Source: Megachile rotundata
Lineage: Eukaryota; Arthropoda; Insecta; Hymenoptera; Megachilidae
Direction: 5' to 3'
NCBI RefSeq assembly: GCF_050947335.1
Contig: NC_134991.1
Location: forward strand, 1,302,001-1,366,000
DNA length: 64,000 nucleotides
Made by a program: the position numbers and the translations under genes. The notes under the pieces were generated by a model. It ran no database searches, was not told where the DNA came from, and was given only the letters and a program-made list of their open reading frames with translations. The number at the start of each line of letters is the position of its first letter. The first letter of the stretch is position 1. Below are positions 1 through 14,155 of the stretch, piece after piece.

Positions 1-682
1 GCCGAAATCCCAAAGGTCGAAATCCCAAAGACCGAAATCCCAAAGGCCGCAATCCCAAGGACCGGAATACCAAGGTTCGAGATCCCAAAGTTCGAAATCC
101 CAAAGGCCGAAATCCCAAAGGCTGAAATTCGAAAGACCGAAATCCCAAAGGCCGAAATCTCAAAGGCCGAAATCCCAAAGGCCGAAATCCCAAATGCCTA
201 AATCCCCAAGAATGAATTCCGAAAATGCCGAAATCCCAAGGCCGAAATCCCAAGGGATGAATTCCCAAAAGGCCGTAATCCCAAAGGATGAAATCCCAAA
301 AGGCCGAAATCCCAAAGGCCGAAATCCCAAAGGCCGCAATCCCAAGGGCCGGAATCCCAAGGGTCGAAATCCCAAAGGTCGAAATCCCAAAGGCCGAAAA
401 CCCAAAGGCCGAAATCCCAAAGGCCGAAACCCCAAAGGCCGAAATCACAAATTTCGAAATCCCAAAGGCCGAAATCCCAAAGGCCGAAATCCCAAATGCC
501 GAAATCCTAAAGGTCCAAATCCCAATGGCCGAAATCCAAAGGGCCGAAATCCCAAAGGCGGAAATCCAAAAGGCCGATATCCGAAAGGCGAAAATTCCAA
601 AGGTCGAAATCCCAAAGGATGATTTCCCAAAAGGCCGAAATACAAAGGATCGAAATCCCAAAGGCCTAAATCCCAAAGGCCG

Positions 683-2480
683 AAATCCCAAAGGCCGAAA
701 TCCCCAAGGCCGAAGTCCCAAAGGCCGTAATCCCAAGGGCCGACATCCGAATGCTCGAAATCCCAAAGGCCTAAATCCCAAGGGATGAATTCCCAAAAGG
801 CCGTAATCCCAAAGGATGAAATCCCAAAGGCCGAATTCCCAAAGGCCGAAATCCCAAAGGCCGCAATCCCAAGGGCCGGAATCCCCAGGGTCGAAATCCC
901 AAAGATCGAAATCCCAAAGGCCGAAAACCCAAAGGCCGAAATCCCAAAGGCGGAAACCCCAAAGGCCGAAATCACAAATTTCGAAATCCCAAAGGCCGTA
1001 ATCCCAAATGCCGAAATCCTAAAGGTCCAAATCCCAATGGCCGAAATCCAAAGGGCCGAAATCCCAAAGGCGGAAATTGCAAAGGCCGAAATCCCAAAGG
1101 CCGAAATCCTAAAGGTCGAAATTCCAAAGGCCGGAATCCCAAGGGTCGAAATGCCAAAGGCCGAAATCCCAAAGGCCCAAATCCCAAAGGCCGATATCCC
1201 AAAGGCGGAAATTCCAAAGGCCGAAATCCCAAAGGCCGAAATCCCAAAGGCCGAAATCCCAAAGTCCGAAATCCAAAACGTCGAAATCCCAAAGGCCGAA
1301 ATCCCAAAGGCCCAAATCCCAAAGGCCGATATCCCAAAGGCGTAAATTCCAAAGGCCGAAATCCCAAAGGCCGAAATCCTAAAGGTCGAAATTCCAAAGG
1401 CCGGAATCCCAAGGGTCGAAATGCCAAAGGCCGAAATCCCAAAGGCCGATATCCCGAAGGCGGAAATTCCAAAGGCCGAAATCCCAAAGGCCGAAATCCC
1501 AAAGGCCGAAATCCCAAGGGTCGAAATCCCAAAGGCCGAAATCCCAAAGGCCGTAATCCCAAGGGCCGGAATCCCAAAGGTCGAAATCCCAAAGGATGAA
1601 ATGCCAAAGGCCGAAATCCCCAAGGCCGAAGTCCCAAAGGCCGTAATCCCAAGGGCCGAAATCCGAATGGTCGAAATCCCAAAGGTCTAAATCCCAAAGG
1701 ATGAATTCCCAAAAGGCCGAAATCCCAAAGGCCGAAATCCAAAAGGCCGATATCCGAAAGGCGGAAATTCCAAAGGTCGAAATCCCAAAGGATGATTTCC
1801 CAAAAGGCCGAAATTCAAAAGATCGAAATCCCAAAGCCCTAAATCCCAAGGGCCGAAATCCCAAAGGTAAAAATCCCAAAAGCCGATTCCTTAAATGTCG
1901 AAACCCTAAGGCCGAAATCCTAAAATGTTCAAAACATAAAGTCTGAAATCCCAAAGGCCGAAATCCCAAAGGCTGAAATTCCAAAGGCCGAAATCCCAAA
2001 TGTCGAAATCCCAAAGGATGAAATGCCAAAGGCCGAAATCCCAAGGGCCGATATCCTAAAGGTGGAAATTCCTAAGGCCGAAATCCCAAACGCCGAAATC
2101 ACAAATTTCGAAATCCCAAAGGCCGAAATCCCAAATGCCGAAATCCTAAAGGTCCAAATCCCAATGGCCGAAATCCAAAGGGCCGAAATCCCAAAGGCGG
2201 AAATTGCAATGGCCGAAATCCCAAAGGCCGAAATCCTAAAGGTCGAAATTCCAAATGCCGGAATCCCAAGGGCCGAAATGCCAAAGGTCGAAATCCCAAA
2301 GGCCGAAATCTCAAAGGCTGAAATTCGAAAGTCCGAAATCCCAAAGGCCGAAATCCCAAAGGCCGAAATCCCAAAGGCCGAAATCCCAAAGGCCGAAATC
2401 CCAAAGGCCGAAATCCCAAGGGCCGAAATGCCAAAGGTCGAAATCCCAAAGGCCGAAATCTCAAACGCCGAAATCCCAAA
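683..2480 (+). repeat. 1.8-kb satellite block, first of three copies
   Basis: The order of variant units matches 5979-7776 (offset 5,296) and 10142-11939 (offset a further 4,163). One substitution I noted: agatcg near 905 is aggtcg in the other two copies. At the right end the copies part: here the next unit is ggctggaaatccc, while the other two have ggccgaaatccaaagag. It includes the degenerate module at 1866-1944. Confidence 0.85.
1866..1944 (+). repeat. Degenerate satellite module (8 copies)
   Basis: An about 80-bp run of strongly diverged units: ggtaaaaatcccaaaagccg, then attccttaaatgtcgaaacc, then ctaaggccgaaatcct, then aaaatgttcaaaacataaag and tctg. It recurs nearly unchanged starting at 1866, 7162, 11325, 13912, 14951, 15847, 17863 and 18744, and not after 19 kb, though partial ggtaaaaatccc units occur at 29788 and 31974. 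It contains the inverted repeat ATGTT-caa-AACAT (1925-1937). It is richer in T than normal units and is the best landmark for the 1-19 kb block family. Confidence 0.8.
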
Positions 2481-2706
2481 GGCTGGAAATCCCAAAGGCC
2501 GAAATCCAAAGAGCCGAAATCCCAAAGGCTGAAATTCCAAAGGCCGAAATCCCAAAGGCCGAAATCCCAAAGTCCGAAATCCAAAACGTCGAAATCCCAA
2601 AGGCCGAAATTCCAAAGGCCCAAATCCCAAAGGCAGATATCCCAAAGGCGGAAATTCCAAAGGCCGAAATCCCAAAGGCCGAAATCCCAAAGGCCGAAAT
2701 CCCAAA

Positions 2707-5205
2707 GGTCGAAATCCCGAAGGCCGAAATCCCAAAGGCCGTAATCCCAAGGGCCGGAATCCCAAAGGTCGAAATCCCAAAGGATGAAATGCCAAAGGCC
2801 GTAATCCCAAGGGCCGACATCCGAATGGTCGAAATCCCAAAGGCCTAAATCCCAAAGGATGAATTCCCAAAAGGCCGATATCCCAAAGGCCGAAATCCCA
2901 AAGTCCGAAATCCAAAACGTCGAAATCCCAAAGGCCGAAATCCCAAAGGCCGATATCCCAAAGGCGGAAATTCCAAAGGCCGAAATCCCAAAGGCCGAAA
3001 TCCCAAAGGCCGTAATCCCAAGGGCCGGAATCCCAAAGGTCGAAATCCCAAAGGATGAAATGCCAAAGGCCGAAATCCCCAAGGCCGAAGTCCCAAAGGC
3101 CGTAATCCCAAGGGCCGACATCCGAATGGTCGAAATCCGAAAGGCCTAAATCCCAAGGGATGAATTCCCAAAAAGCCGTAATCCCAAAGGATGAAATCCC
3201 AAAGGCCGAAATCCCAAAGGCCGAAATCCCAAAGGCCGAAATCCCAAAGGTCGAAATCCCAAAGGCCGCAATCCCAAAGGCCGTAATCCCAAGGGCCGGA
3301 ATCCCAAAGGTCGAAATCCCAAAGGATGAAATGCCAAAGGCCGAAATCCCCAAGGCCGAAGTCCCAAAGGCCGTAATCCCAAGGGCCGAAATCCGAATGG
3401 TCGAAATCCCAAAGGATGAATTCCCAAAAGGCCGATATCCGAAAGGCGGAAATTCCAAAGGTCGAAATCCCAAAGGATGATTTCCCAAAAGGCCGAAATT
3501 CAAAAGATCGAAATCCCAAAGGCCGAAATCCCAAAGGTCGAAATCCCAAAGGTCGAAATCCCAAAGGTCGAAATTCCAAAGGCCGGAATCCCAAGGGCCG
3601 AAATGCCAAAGGTCGAAATCCCAAAGGCAGAAATCTCAAACGCCGAAATCCCAAAGGCTGGAAATCCCAAAGGCCGAAATCCAAAGAGCCGAAATCCCAA
3701 AGGCCGAAATCCCAAAGGCTGAAATTCCAAAGGCCGAAATCCCAAAGGTCGAAATCCCAAAGGATGAAATGCCAAAGGCCGAAACCCCAAAGGCCGAGAT
3801 CCCAAAGCGCGCAATCCCAAGGGCCGAAATCCGAATGGTCGAAATCCCAAAGGCCTAAATCCCAAAGGATGAATTCCCAAAAGGCCGAAATCCCAAAGGC
3901 CGAAGTCCAAAAGGCGGAAATTCCAAAGGCCGAAATCCCAAAGGTCGAAATCCCGAAGGCCGAAATCCCAAAGGCCGTAATCCCAAGGGCCGGAATCCCA
4001 AAGGTCGAAATCCCAAAGGATGAAATGCCAAAGGCCGTAATCCCAAGGGCCGACATCCGAATGGTCGAAATCCCAAAGGCCTAAATCCCAAAGGATGAAT
4101 TCCCAAAAGGCCGATATCCCAAAGGCCGAAATCCCAAAGTCCGAAATCCAAAACGTCGAAATCCCAAAGGCCGAAATCCCAAAGGCCCAAATCCCAAAGG
4201 CCGATATCCCAAAGGCGGAAATTCCAAAGGCCGAAATCCCAAAGGCCGAAATCCCAAAGGCCGTAATCCCAAGGGCCGGAATCCCAAAGGTCGAAATCCC
4301 AAAGGATGAAATGCCAAAGGCCGAAATCCCCAAGGCCGAAGTCCCAAAGGCCGTAATCCCAAGGGCCGACATCCGAATGGTCGAAATCCCAAAGGCCTAA
4401 ATCCCAAGGGATGAATTCCCAAAAAGCCGTAATCCCAAAGGATGAAATCCCAAAGGCCGAAATCCCAAAGGCCGAAATCCCAAAGGCCGAAATCCCAAAG
4501 GTCGAAATCCCAAAGGCCGCAATCCCAAAGGCCGTAATCCCAAGGGCCGGAATCCCAAAGGTCGAAATCCCAAAGGATGAAATGCCAAAGGCCGAAATCC
4601 CCAAGGCCGAAGTCCCAAAGGCCGTAATCCCAAGGGCCGAAATCCGAATGGTCGAAATCCCAAAGGATGAATTCCCAAAAGGCCGATATCCGAAAGGCGG
4701 AAATTCCAAAGGTCGAAATCCCAAAGGATGATTTCCCAAAAGGCCGAAATTCAAAAGATCGAAATCCCAAAGGCCGAAATCCCAAAGGTCGAAATCCCAA
4801 AGGTCGAAATCCCAAAGGTCGAAATTCCAAAGGCCGGAATCCCAAGGGCCGAAATGCCAAAGGTCGAAATCCCAAAGGCAGAAATCTCAAACGCCGAAAT
4901 CCCAAAGGCTGGAAATCCCAAAGGCCGAAATCCAAAGAGCCGAAATCCCAAAGGCCGAAATCCCAAAGGCTGAAATTCCAAAGGCCGAAATCCCAAAGGT
5001 CGAAATCCCAAAGGATGAAATGCCAAAGGCCGAAACCCCAAAGGCCGAGATCCCAAAGCGCGCAATCCCAAGGGCCGAAATCCGAATGGTCGAAATCCCA
5101 AAGGCCTAAATCCCAAAGGATGAATTCCCAAAAGGCCGAAATCCCAAAGGCCGAAGTCCAAAAGGCGGAAATTCCAAAGGCCGAAATCCCAAAGGTCGAA
5201 ATCCC
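2707..5205 (+). repeat. Tandem duplication, 1,251-bp period
   Basis: Copy 1 is about 2707-3942 and copy 2 about 3943-5205. Offsets are 1,236 near the left end and 1,251 afterwards, because copy 2 has one extra 15-bp unit (ggcccaaatccca). The rest of the compared stretch looked identical, including rare units such as cccaaagcgcgcaatccc and gccgaagtccaaaaggcgg. The copies separate at the end, where copy 2 continues into aaagaccg. Confidence 0.85.
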
Positions 5206-5498
5206 AAAGACCGAAATCCCAAAGGCCGCAATCCCAAGGACCGGAATACCATGGGTCGAGATCCGAAAGGTCGAAATCCCAAAGGCCGAAATCCCAAAGG
5301 CCGAAATCCCAAAGGCCGAAATCCCAAAGGCTGAAATTCGAAAGACCGAAATCCCAAAGGCCGAAATCTCAAAGGCCGAAATCCCAAAGGCCGAAATCCC
5401 AAATGCCTAAATCCCAAAGAATGAATTCCGAAAAGGCCGAAATCCCAAGGCCGAAATCCCAAGGGATGAATTCCCAAAAGGCCGTAATCCCAAAGGAT

Positions 5499-8400
5499 GA
5501 AATCCCAAAGGCCGAAATCCCAAAGGCCGCAATCCCAAGTGCCGGAATCCCAAGGGTCGAAATCCCAAAGGTCGAAATCCCAAAGGCCGATAACCCAAAG
5601 GCCGAAATCCCAAAGGCCGAAATCCCAAAGGCCGAAATCCCAAAGGTCGAAATCCCAAAGGCCGAAATCCCAAATGTCGAAATCCCAAGGCTGAAATCCC
5701 AAAGGCCGAAATCCAAAGGGCCGAAATCCCAAAGGCTGAAATTCCAAAGACCGACATCCCAAAGGCCGAAATACCAAAGGCTGAAATTCCAAAGACCGAC
5801 TTCCCAAAGGTCGAAATCCCAGAGGCCGATATCCCAAAGGCAGAAATCCCAAAGGCCGAAATCCAAAGGGCCGAAATCCCAAACGTCGAAATCCCAAAGG
5901 CCGAAATCCAAATGGCCGATATCCCAAAGGCGGAAATTCCAAAGGCCGAAATCCCAAAGGTCGAAATCCCAAAGGATGAAATGCCAAAGGCCGAAATCCC
6001 CAAGGCCGAAGTCCCAAAGGCCGTAATCCCAAGGGCCGACATCCGAATGCTCGAAATCCCAAAGGCCTAAATCCCAAGGGATGAATTCCCAAAAGGCCGT
6101 AATCCCAAAGGATGAAATCCCAAAGGCCGAATTCCCAAAGGCCGAAATCCCAAAGGCCGCAATCCCAAGGGCCGGAATCCCCAGGGTCGAAATCCCAAAG
6201 GTCGAAATCCCAAAGGCCGAAAACCCAAAGGCCGAAATCCCAAAGGCGGAAACCCCAAAGGCCGAAATCACAAATTTCGAAATCCCAAAGGCCGTAATCC
6301 CAAATGCCGAAATCCTAAAGGTCCAAATCCCAATGGCCGAAATCCAAAGGGCCGAAATCCCAAAGGCGGAAATTGCAAAGGCCGAAATCCCAAAGGCCGA
6401 AATCCTAAAGGTCGAAATTCCAAAGGCCGGAATCCCAAGGGTCGAAATGCCAAAGGCCGAAATCCCAAAGGCCCAAATCCCAAAGGCCGATATCCCAAAG
6501 GCGGAAATTCCAAAGGCCGAAATCCCAAAGGCCGAAATCCCAAAGGCCGAAATCCCAAAGTCCGAAATCCAAAACGTCGAAATCCCAAAGGCCGAAATCC
6601 CAAAGGCCCAAATCCCAAAGGCCGATATCCCAAAGGCGTAAATTCCAAAGGCCGAAATCCCAAAGGCCGAAATCCTAAAGGTCGAAATTCCAAAGGCCGG
6701 AATCCCAAGGGTCGAAATGCCAAAGGCCGAAATCCCAAAGGCCGATATCCCGAAGGCGGAAATTCCAAAGGCCGAAATCCCAAAGGCCGAAATCCCAAAG
6801 GCCGAAATCCCAAGGGTCGAAATCCCAAAGGCCGAAATCCCAAAGGCCGTAATCCCAAGGGCCGGAATCCCAAAGGTCGAAATCCCAAAGGATGAAATGC
6901 CAAAGGCCGAAATCCCCAAGGCCGAAGTCCCAAAGGCCGTAATCCCAAGGGCCGAAATCCGAATGGTCGAAATCCCAAAGGTCTAAATCCCAAAGGATGA
7001 ATTCCCAAAAGGCCGAAATCCCAAAGGCCGAAATCCAAAAGGCCGATATCCGAAAGGCGGAAATTCCAAAGGTCGAAATCCCAAAGGATGATTTCCCAAA
7101 AGGCCGAAATTCAAAAGATCGAAATCCCAAAGCCCTAAATCCCAAGGGCCGAAATCCCAAAGGTAAAAATCCCAAAAGCCGATTCCTTAAATGTCGAAAC
7201 CCTAAGGCCGAAATCCTAAAATGTTCAAAACATAAAGTCTGAAATCCCAAAGGCCGAAATCCCAAAGGCTGAAATTCCAAAGGCCGAAATCCCAAATGTC
7301 GAAATCCCAAAGGATGAAATGCCAAAGGCCGAAATCCCAAGGGCCGATATCCTAAAGGTGGAAATTCCTAAGGCCGAAATCCCAAACGCCGAAATCACAA
7401 ATTTCGAAATCCCAAAGGCCGAAATCCCAAATGCCGAAATCCTAAAGGTCCAAGTCCCAATGGCCGAAATCCAAAGGGCCGAAATCCCAAAGGCGGAAAT
7501 TGCAATGGCCGAAATCCCAAAGGCCGAAATCCTAAAGGTCGAAATTCCAAATGCCGGAATCCCAAGGGCCGAAATGCCAAAGGTCGAAATCCCAAAGGCC
7601 GAAATCTCAAAGGCTGAAATTCGAAAGTCCGAAATCCCAAAGGCCGAAATCCCAAAGGCCGAAATCCCAAAGGCCGAAATCCCAAAGGCCGAAATCCCAA
7701 AGGCCGAAATCCCAAGGGCCGAAATGCCAAAGGTCGAAATCCCAAAGGCCGAAATCTCAAACGCCGAAATCCCAAAGGCCGAAATCCAAAGAGCCGAAAT
7801 CCCAATGGCTGAAATTCCAAAGGCCGATATCGCAAAGGCCGAAATCCCAAAGTCCGAAATCCAAAACGTCGAAATCCCAAAGGCCGAAATCCCAAAGGCC
7901 CAAATCCCAAAGGCCGATATCCCAAAGGCCGAAATCCCAAAGGCCGTAATCCCAAGGGCCGGAATCCCAAAGGTCGAAATCCCAAAGGATGAAATGCCAA
8001 AGGCCGAAATCCCCAAGGCCGAAGTCCCAAAGGCCGTAATCCCAAGGGCCGACATCCGAATGGTCGAAATCCCAAAGGCCTAAATCCCAAAGGATGAATT
8101 CCCAAAAGGCCGATATCCCAAAGGCCGAAATCCCAAAGTCCGAAATCCAAAACGTCGAAATCCCAAAGGCCGAAATCCCAAAGGCCCAAATCCCAAAGGC
8201 CGATATCCCAAAGGCGGAAATTCCAAAGACCGAAATCCCAAAGGCCGAAATCGCAAAGGCCGAAATCCCAAAGGCCTAAATCCCAAAGGCTGAAATTCGA
8301 AAGACCGAAATCCCAAAGGCCGAAATCTCAAAGGCCGAAATCCCAAAGGCCGAAATTCCAAATGCCTAAATCCCAAAGAATGAATTCCGAAAAGGCCGAA

Positions 8401-11400
8401 ATCCCAAGGCCGAAATCCCAAGGGATGAATTCCCAAAAGGCCGTAATCCCAAAGGATGAAATCCCAAAGGCCGAAATCCCAAAGGCCGAAATCCCAAAGG
8501 CCGAAATCCCAAAGGCCGAAATCCCAAAGGCCGCAATCCCAAGGGCCGAAATCCCAAGGGTCGAAATCCCAAAGGTCGAAATCCCAAAGGCCGAAAACCC
8601 AAAGGCCGAAATCCCAAAGGCCGAAATCCCAAACGCCGAAATCCCAAATGACGAAATCCCAAGGCCGAAATACCAAAGGATGAACTCCCAAAAGGCCGAA
8701 ATCCCAAAGGCCGAAATCCCAAAGGCCGAAATCCCAAGGCCGAAATACCAAAGGATGAATTCCCAAAAGGCCGAAATCCCAAAGGTCGAAATCCCAAAGG
8801 ATGAAATGCCAAAGGCCGAAATCCCAAAGGCCGAAATCCCAAAGGCCGAAATCCCAAGTTCCGAGATCCGAATGGTCGAAATCCCAAAGGCCTAAATGCC
8901 AAAGGATGAATTCCCAAAAGGCCGAAATCCCAATGGTCGCAATCCCAAAGGCCGAAATCCCAATAGCCGATATCCTAATGGCGGAAATTCCTAAGGCCGA
9001 AATCCCAAACGCCGAAATCCCAAATATCGAAATCCCAAGGGATGAATTCCCAAAAGGCCGTAATCCCAATGGTCGCAATCCCAAAGGCCGAAATCCCAAT
9101 AGCCGATATCCTAATGGCGGAAATTCCTAAGGCCGAAATCCCAAACGCCGAAATCCCAAATATCGAAATCCCAAGGCCGAAATACCAAAGGATGAACTCC
9201 CAAAAGGCCGAAATCCCAAAGGTCGAAATCCCAAAGGCCGAAATACCAATGGATGAATTCCCAAAAGGCCGAAATCCCAAAGGATGAAATCCCAAAGGCC
9301 GAAATCCCAAAGGCCGAAATCCCAAAGGCCGAAATCCCAAAGGCGGAAACCCCAAAGGCCGCAATCACAAGGGCCGGAATCCCAAGGGTCGAAATCCCAA
9401 AGGTCGAAATCCCAAAGGCCGAAATCCCAAAGGCCGAAATCCCAAAGGTCGAAATCCCAAAGGCCGAAATCCCAAAGGCCGTAATCCCAAGGGCCGGAAT
9501 CCCAAAGGTCGAAATCCCAAAGGATGAAATGCCAAAGGCCGAAATCCCCAAGGCCGAAGTCCCAAAGGCCGTAATCCCAAGGCCCGAAATCCGAATGGTC
9601 GAAATCCCAAAGGATGAATTCCCAAAAGGCCGATATCCGAAAGGCGGAAATCCCAAAGGCCGAAATCCCAAAGGCCGAAATCCCAAAGGCCGCAATCCCA
9701 AGTGCCGGAATCCCAAGGGTCGAAATCCCAAAGGTCGAAATCCCAAAGGCCGATAACCCAAAGGCCGAAATCCCAAAGGCCGAAATCCCAAAGGCCGAAA
9801 TCCCAAAGGTCGAAATCCCAAAGGCCGAAATCCCAAATGTCGAAATCCCAAGGCTGAAATCCCAAAGGCCGAAATCCAAAGGGCCGAAATCCCAAAGGCT
9901 GAAATTCCAAAGACCGACATCCCAAAGGCCGAAATACCAAAGGCTGAAATTCCAAAGACCGACTTCCCAAAGGTCGAAATCCCAGAGGCCGATATCCCAA
10001 AGGCAGAAATCCCAAAGGCCGAAATCCAAAGGGCCGAAATCCCAAACGTCGAAATCCCAAAGGCCGAAATCCAAATGGCCGATATCCCAAAGGCGGAAAT
10101 TCCAAAGGCCGAAATCCCAAAGGTCGAAATCCCAAAGGATGAAATGCCAAAGGCCGAAATCCCCAAGGCCGAAGTCCCAAAGGCCGTAATCCCAAGGGCC
10201 GACATCCGAATGCTCGAAATCCCAAAGGCCTAAATCCCAAGGGATGAATTCCCAAAAGGCCGTAATCCCAAAGGATGAAATCCCAAAGGCCGAATTCCCA
10301 AAGGCCGAAATCCCAAAGGCCGCAATCCCAAGGGCCGGAATCCCCAGGGTCGAAATCCCAAAGGTCGAAATCCCAAAGGCCGAAAACCCAAAGGCCGAAA
10401 TCCCAAAGGCGGAAACCCCAAAGGCCGAAATCACAAATTTCGAAATCCCAAAGGCCGTAATCCCAAATGCCGAAATCCTAAAGGTCCAAATCCCAATGGC
10501 CGAAATCCAAAGGGCCGAAATCCCAAAGGCGGAAATTGCAAAGGCCGAAATCCCAAAGGCCGAAATCCTAAAGGTCGAAATTCCAAAGGCCGGAATCCCA
10601 AGGGTCGAAATGCCAAAGGCCGAAATCCCAAAGGCCCAAATCCCAAAGGCCGATATCCCAAAGGCGGAAATTCCAAAGGCCGAAATCCCAAAGGCCGAAA
10701 TCCCAAAGGCCGAAATCCCAAAGTCCGAAATCCAAAACGTCGAAATCCCAAAGGCCGAAATCCCAAAGGCCCAAATCCCAAAGGCCGATATCCCAAAGGC
10801 GTAAATTCCAAAGGCCGAAATCCCAAAGGCCGAAATCCTAAAGGTCGAAATTCCAAAGGCCGGAATCCCAAGGGTCGAAATGCCAAAGGCCGAAATCCCA
10901 AAGGCCGATATCCCGAAGGCGGAAATTCCAAAGGCCGAAATCCCAAAGGCCGAAATCCCAAAGGCCGAAATCCCAAGGGTCGAAATCCCAAAGGCCGAAA
11001 TCCCAAAGGCCGTAATCCCAAGGGCCGGAATCCCAAAGGTCGAAATCCCAAAGGATGAAATGCCAAAGGCCGAAATCCCCAAGGCCGAAGTCCCAAAGGC
11101 CGTAATCCCAAGGGCCGAAATCCGAATGGTCGAAATCCCAAAGGTCTAAATCCCAAAGGATGAATTCCCAAAAGGCCGAAATCCCAAAGGCCGAAATCCA
11201 AAAGGCCGATATCCGAAAGGCGGAAATTCCAAAGGTCGAAATCCCAAAGGATGATTTCCCAAAAGGCCGAAATTCAAAAGATCGAAATCCCAAAGCCCTA
11301 AATCCCAAGGGCCGAAATCCCAAAGGTAAAAATCCCAAAAGCCGATTCCTTAAATGTCGAAACCCTAAGGCCGAAATCCTAAAATGTTCAAAACATAAAG

Positions 11401-13814
11401 TCTGAAATCCCAAAGGCCGAAATCCCAAAGGCTGAAATTCCAAAGGCCGAAATCCCAAATGTCGAAATCCCAAAGGATGAAATGCCAAAGGCCGAAATCC
11501 CAAGGGCCGATATCCTAAAGGTGGAAATTCCTAAGGCCGAAATCCCAAACGCCGAAATCACAAATTTCGAAATCCCAAAGGCCGAAATCCCAAATGCCGA
11601 AATCCTAAAGGTCCAAGTCCCAATGGCCGAAATCCAAAGGGCCGAAATCCCAAAGGCGGAAATTGCAATGGCCGAAATCCCAAAGGCCGAAATCCTAAAG
11701 GTCGAAATTCCAAATGCCGGAATCCCAAGGGCCGAAATGCCAAAGGTCGAAATCCCAAAGGCCGAAATCTCAAAGGCTGAAATTCGAAAGTCCGAAATCC
11801 CAAAGGCCGAAATCCCAAAGGCCGAAATCCCAAAGGCCGAAATCCCAAAGGCCGAAATCCCAAAGGCCGAAATCCCAAGGGCCGAAATGCCAAAGGTCGA
11901 AATCCCAAAGGCCGAAATCTCAAACGCCGAAATCCCAAAGGCCGAAATCCAAAGAGCCGAAATCCCAATGGCTGAAATTCCAAAGGCCGATATCGCAAAG
12001 GCCGAAATCCCAAAGTCCGAAATCCAAAACGTCGAAATCCCAAAGGCCGAAATCCCAAAGGCCCAAATCCCAAAGGCCGATATCCCAAAGGCCGAAATCC
12101 CAAAGGCCGTAATCCCAAGGGCCGGAATCCCAAAGGTCGAAATCCCAAAGGATGAAATGCCAAAGGCCGAAATCCCCAAGGCCGAAGTCCCAAAGGCCGT
12201 AATCCCAAGGGCCGACATCCGAATGGTCGAAATCCCAAAGGCCTAAATCCCAAAGGATGAATTCCCAAAAGGCCGATATCCCAAAGGCCGAAATCCCAAA
12301 GTCCGAAATCCAAAACGTCGAAATCCCAAAGGCCGAAATCCCAAAGGCCCAAATCCCAAAGGCCGATATCCCAAAGGCGGAAATTCCAAAGACCGAAATC
12401 CCAAAGGCCGAAATCGCAAAGGCCGAAATCCCAAAGGCCTAAATCCCAAAGGCTGAAATTCGAAAGACCGAAATCCCAAAGGCCGAAATCTCAAAGGCCG
12501 AAATCCCAAAGGCCGAAATTCCAAATGCCTAAATCCCAAAGAATGAATTCCGAAAAGGCCGAAATCCCAAGGCCGAAATCCCAAGGGATGAATTCCCAAA
12601 AGGCCGTAATCCCAAAGGATGAAATCCCAAAGGCCGAAATCCCAAAGGCCGAAATCCCAAAGGCCGAAATCCCAAAGGCCGAAATCCCAAAGGCCGCAAT
12701 CCCAAGGGCCGAAATCCCAAGGGTCGAAATCCCAAAGGTCGAAATCCCAAAGGCCGAAAACCCAAAGGCCGAAATCCCAAAGGCCGAAATCCCAAACGCC
12801 GAAATCCCAAATGACGAAATCCCAAGGCCGAAATACCAAAGGATGAACTCCCAAAAGGCCGAAATCCCAAAGGCCGAAATCCCAAAGGCCGAAATCCCAA
12901 GGCCGAAATACCAAAGGATGAATTCCCAAAAGGCCGAAATCCCAAAGGTCGAAATCCCAAAGGATGAAATGCCAAAGGCCGAAATCCCAAAGGCCGAAAT
13001 CCCAAAGGCCGAAATCCCAAGTTCCGAGATCCGAATGGTCGAAATCCCAAAGGCCTAAATGCCAAAGGATGAATTCCCAAAAGGCCGAAATCCCAATGGT
13101 CGCAATCCCAAAGGCCGAAATCCCAATAGCCGATATCCTAATGGCGGAAATTCCTAAGGCCGAAATCCCAAACGCCGAAATCCCAAATATCGAAATCCCA
13201 AGGGATGAATTCCCAAAAGGCCGTAATCCCAATGGTCGCAATCCCAAAGGCCGAAATCCCAATAGCCGATATCCTAATGGCGGAAATTCCTAAGGCCGAA
13301 ATCCCAAACGCCGAAATCCCAAATATCGAAATCCCAAGGCCGAAATACCAAAGGATGAACTCCCAAAAGGCCGAAATCCCAAAGGTCGAAATCCCAAAGG
13401 CCGAAATACCAATGGATGAATTCCCAAAAGGCCGAAATCCCAAAGGATGAAATCCCAAAGGCCGAAATCCCAAAGGCCGAAATCCCAAAGGCCGAAATCC
13501 CAAAGGCGGAAACCCCAAAGGCCGCAATCACAAGGGCCGGAATCCCAAGGGTCGAAATCCCAAAGGTCGAAATCCCAAAGGCCGAAATCCCAAAGGCCGA
13601 AATCCCAAAGGTCGAAATCCCAAAGGCCGAAATCCCAAAGGCCGTAATCCCAAGGGCCGGAATCCCAAAGGTCGAAATCCCAAAGGATGAAATGCCAAAG
13701 GCCGAAATCCCCAAGGCCGAAGTCCCAAAGGCCGTAATCCCAAGGCCCGAAATCCGAATGGTCGAAATCCCAAAGGATGAATTCCCAAAAGGCCGATATC
13801 CGAAAGGCGGAAAT
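5499..13814 (+). repeat. Tandem duplication, 4,163-bp period
   Basis: Copy 1 is 5499-9661 and copy 2 is 9662-13814, with constant offset 4,163 at every landmark checked (5538/9701 agtgccgg, 6081/10244, 7162/11325, 8362/12525, 9042/13205). I saw no difference between the copies in the stretches compared. The junction is a hybrid unit at about 9643-9662 where ggcggaaat of the block end joins cccaaaggccg of the block start without loss of the 15-bp register. Each copy contains a variant of the 1.8-kb block also found at 683-2480. Confidence 0.88.
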
Positions 13815-14155
13815 TCCAAAGGTCGAAATCCCAAAGGATGATTTCCCAAAAGGCCGAAATTCAAAAGATCGAAATCCCAAAGGCCTAAATCCCAAGGGCC
13901 GAAATCCCAAAGGTAAAAATCCCAAAAGCCGATTCCTTAAATGTCGAAACCCTAAGGCCGAAATCCTAAAATGTTCAAAACATAAAGTCTGAAATCCCAA
14001 AGGCCGAAATCCCAAAGGCTGAAATTCCAAAGGCCGAAATACCAAAGGTCGAAATCCCAAAGGATGAAATGCCAAAGGCCGAAATCCCAAAGGCCGAAAT
14101 CCCAAAGCGCGAAATCCCAAGGGCCGAAATCCGAATGGCCGAAATCCCAAAGGCC

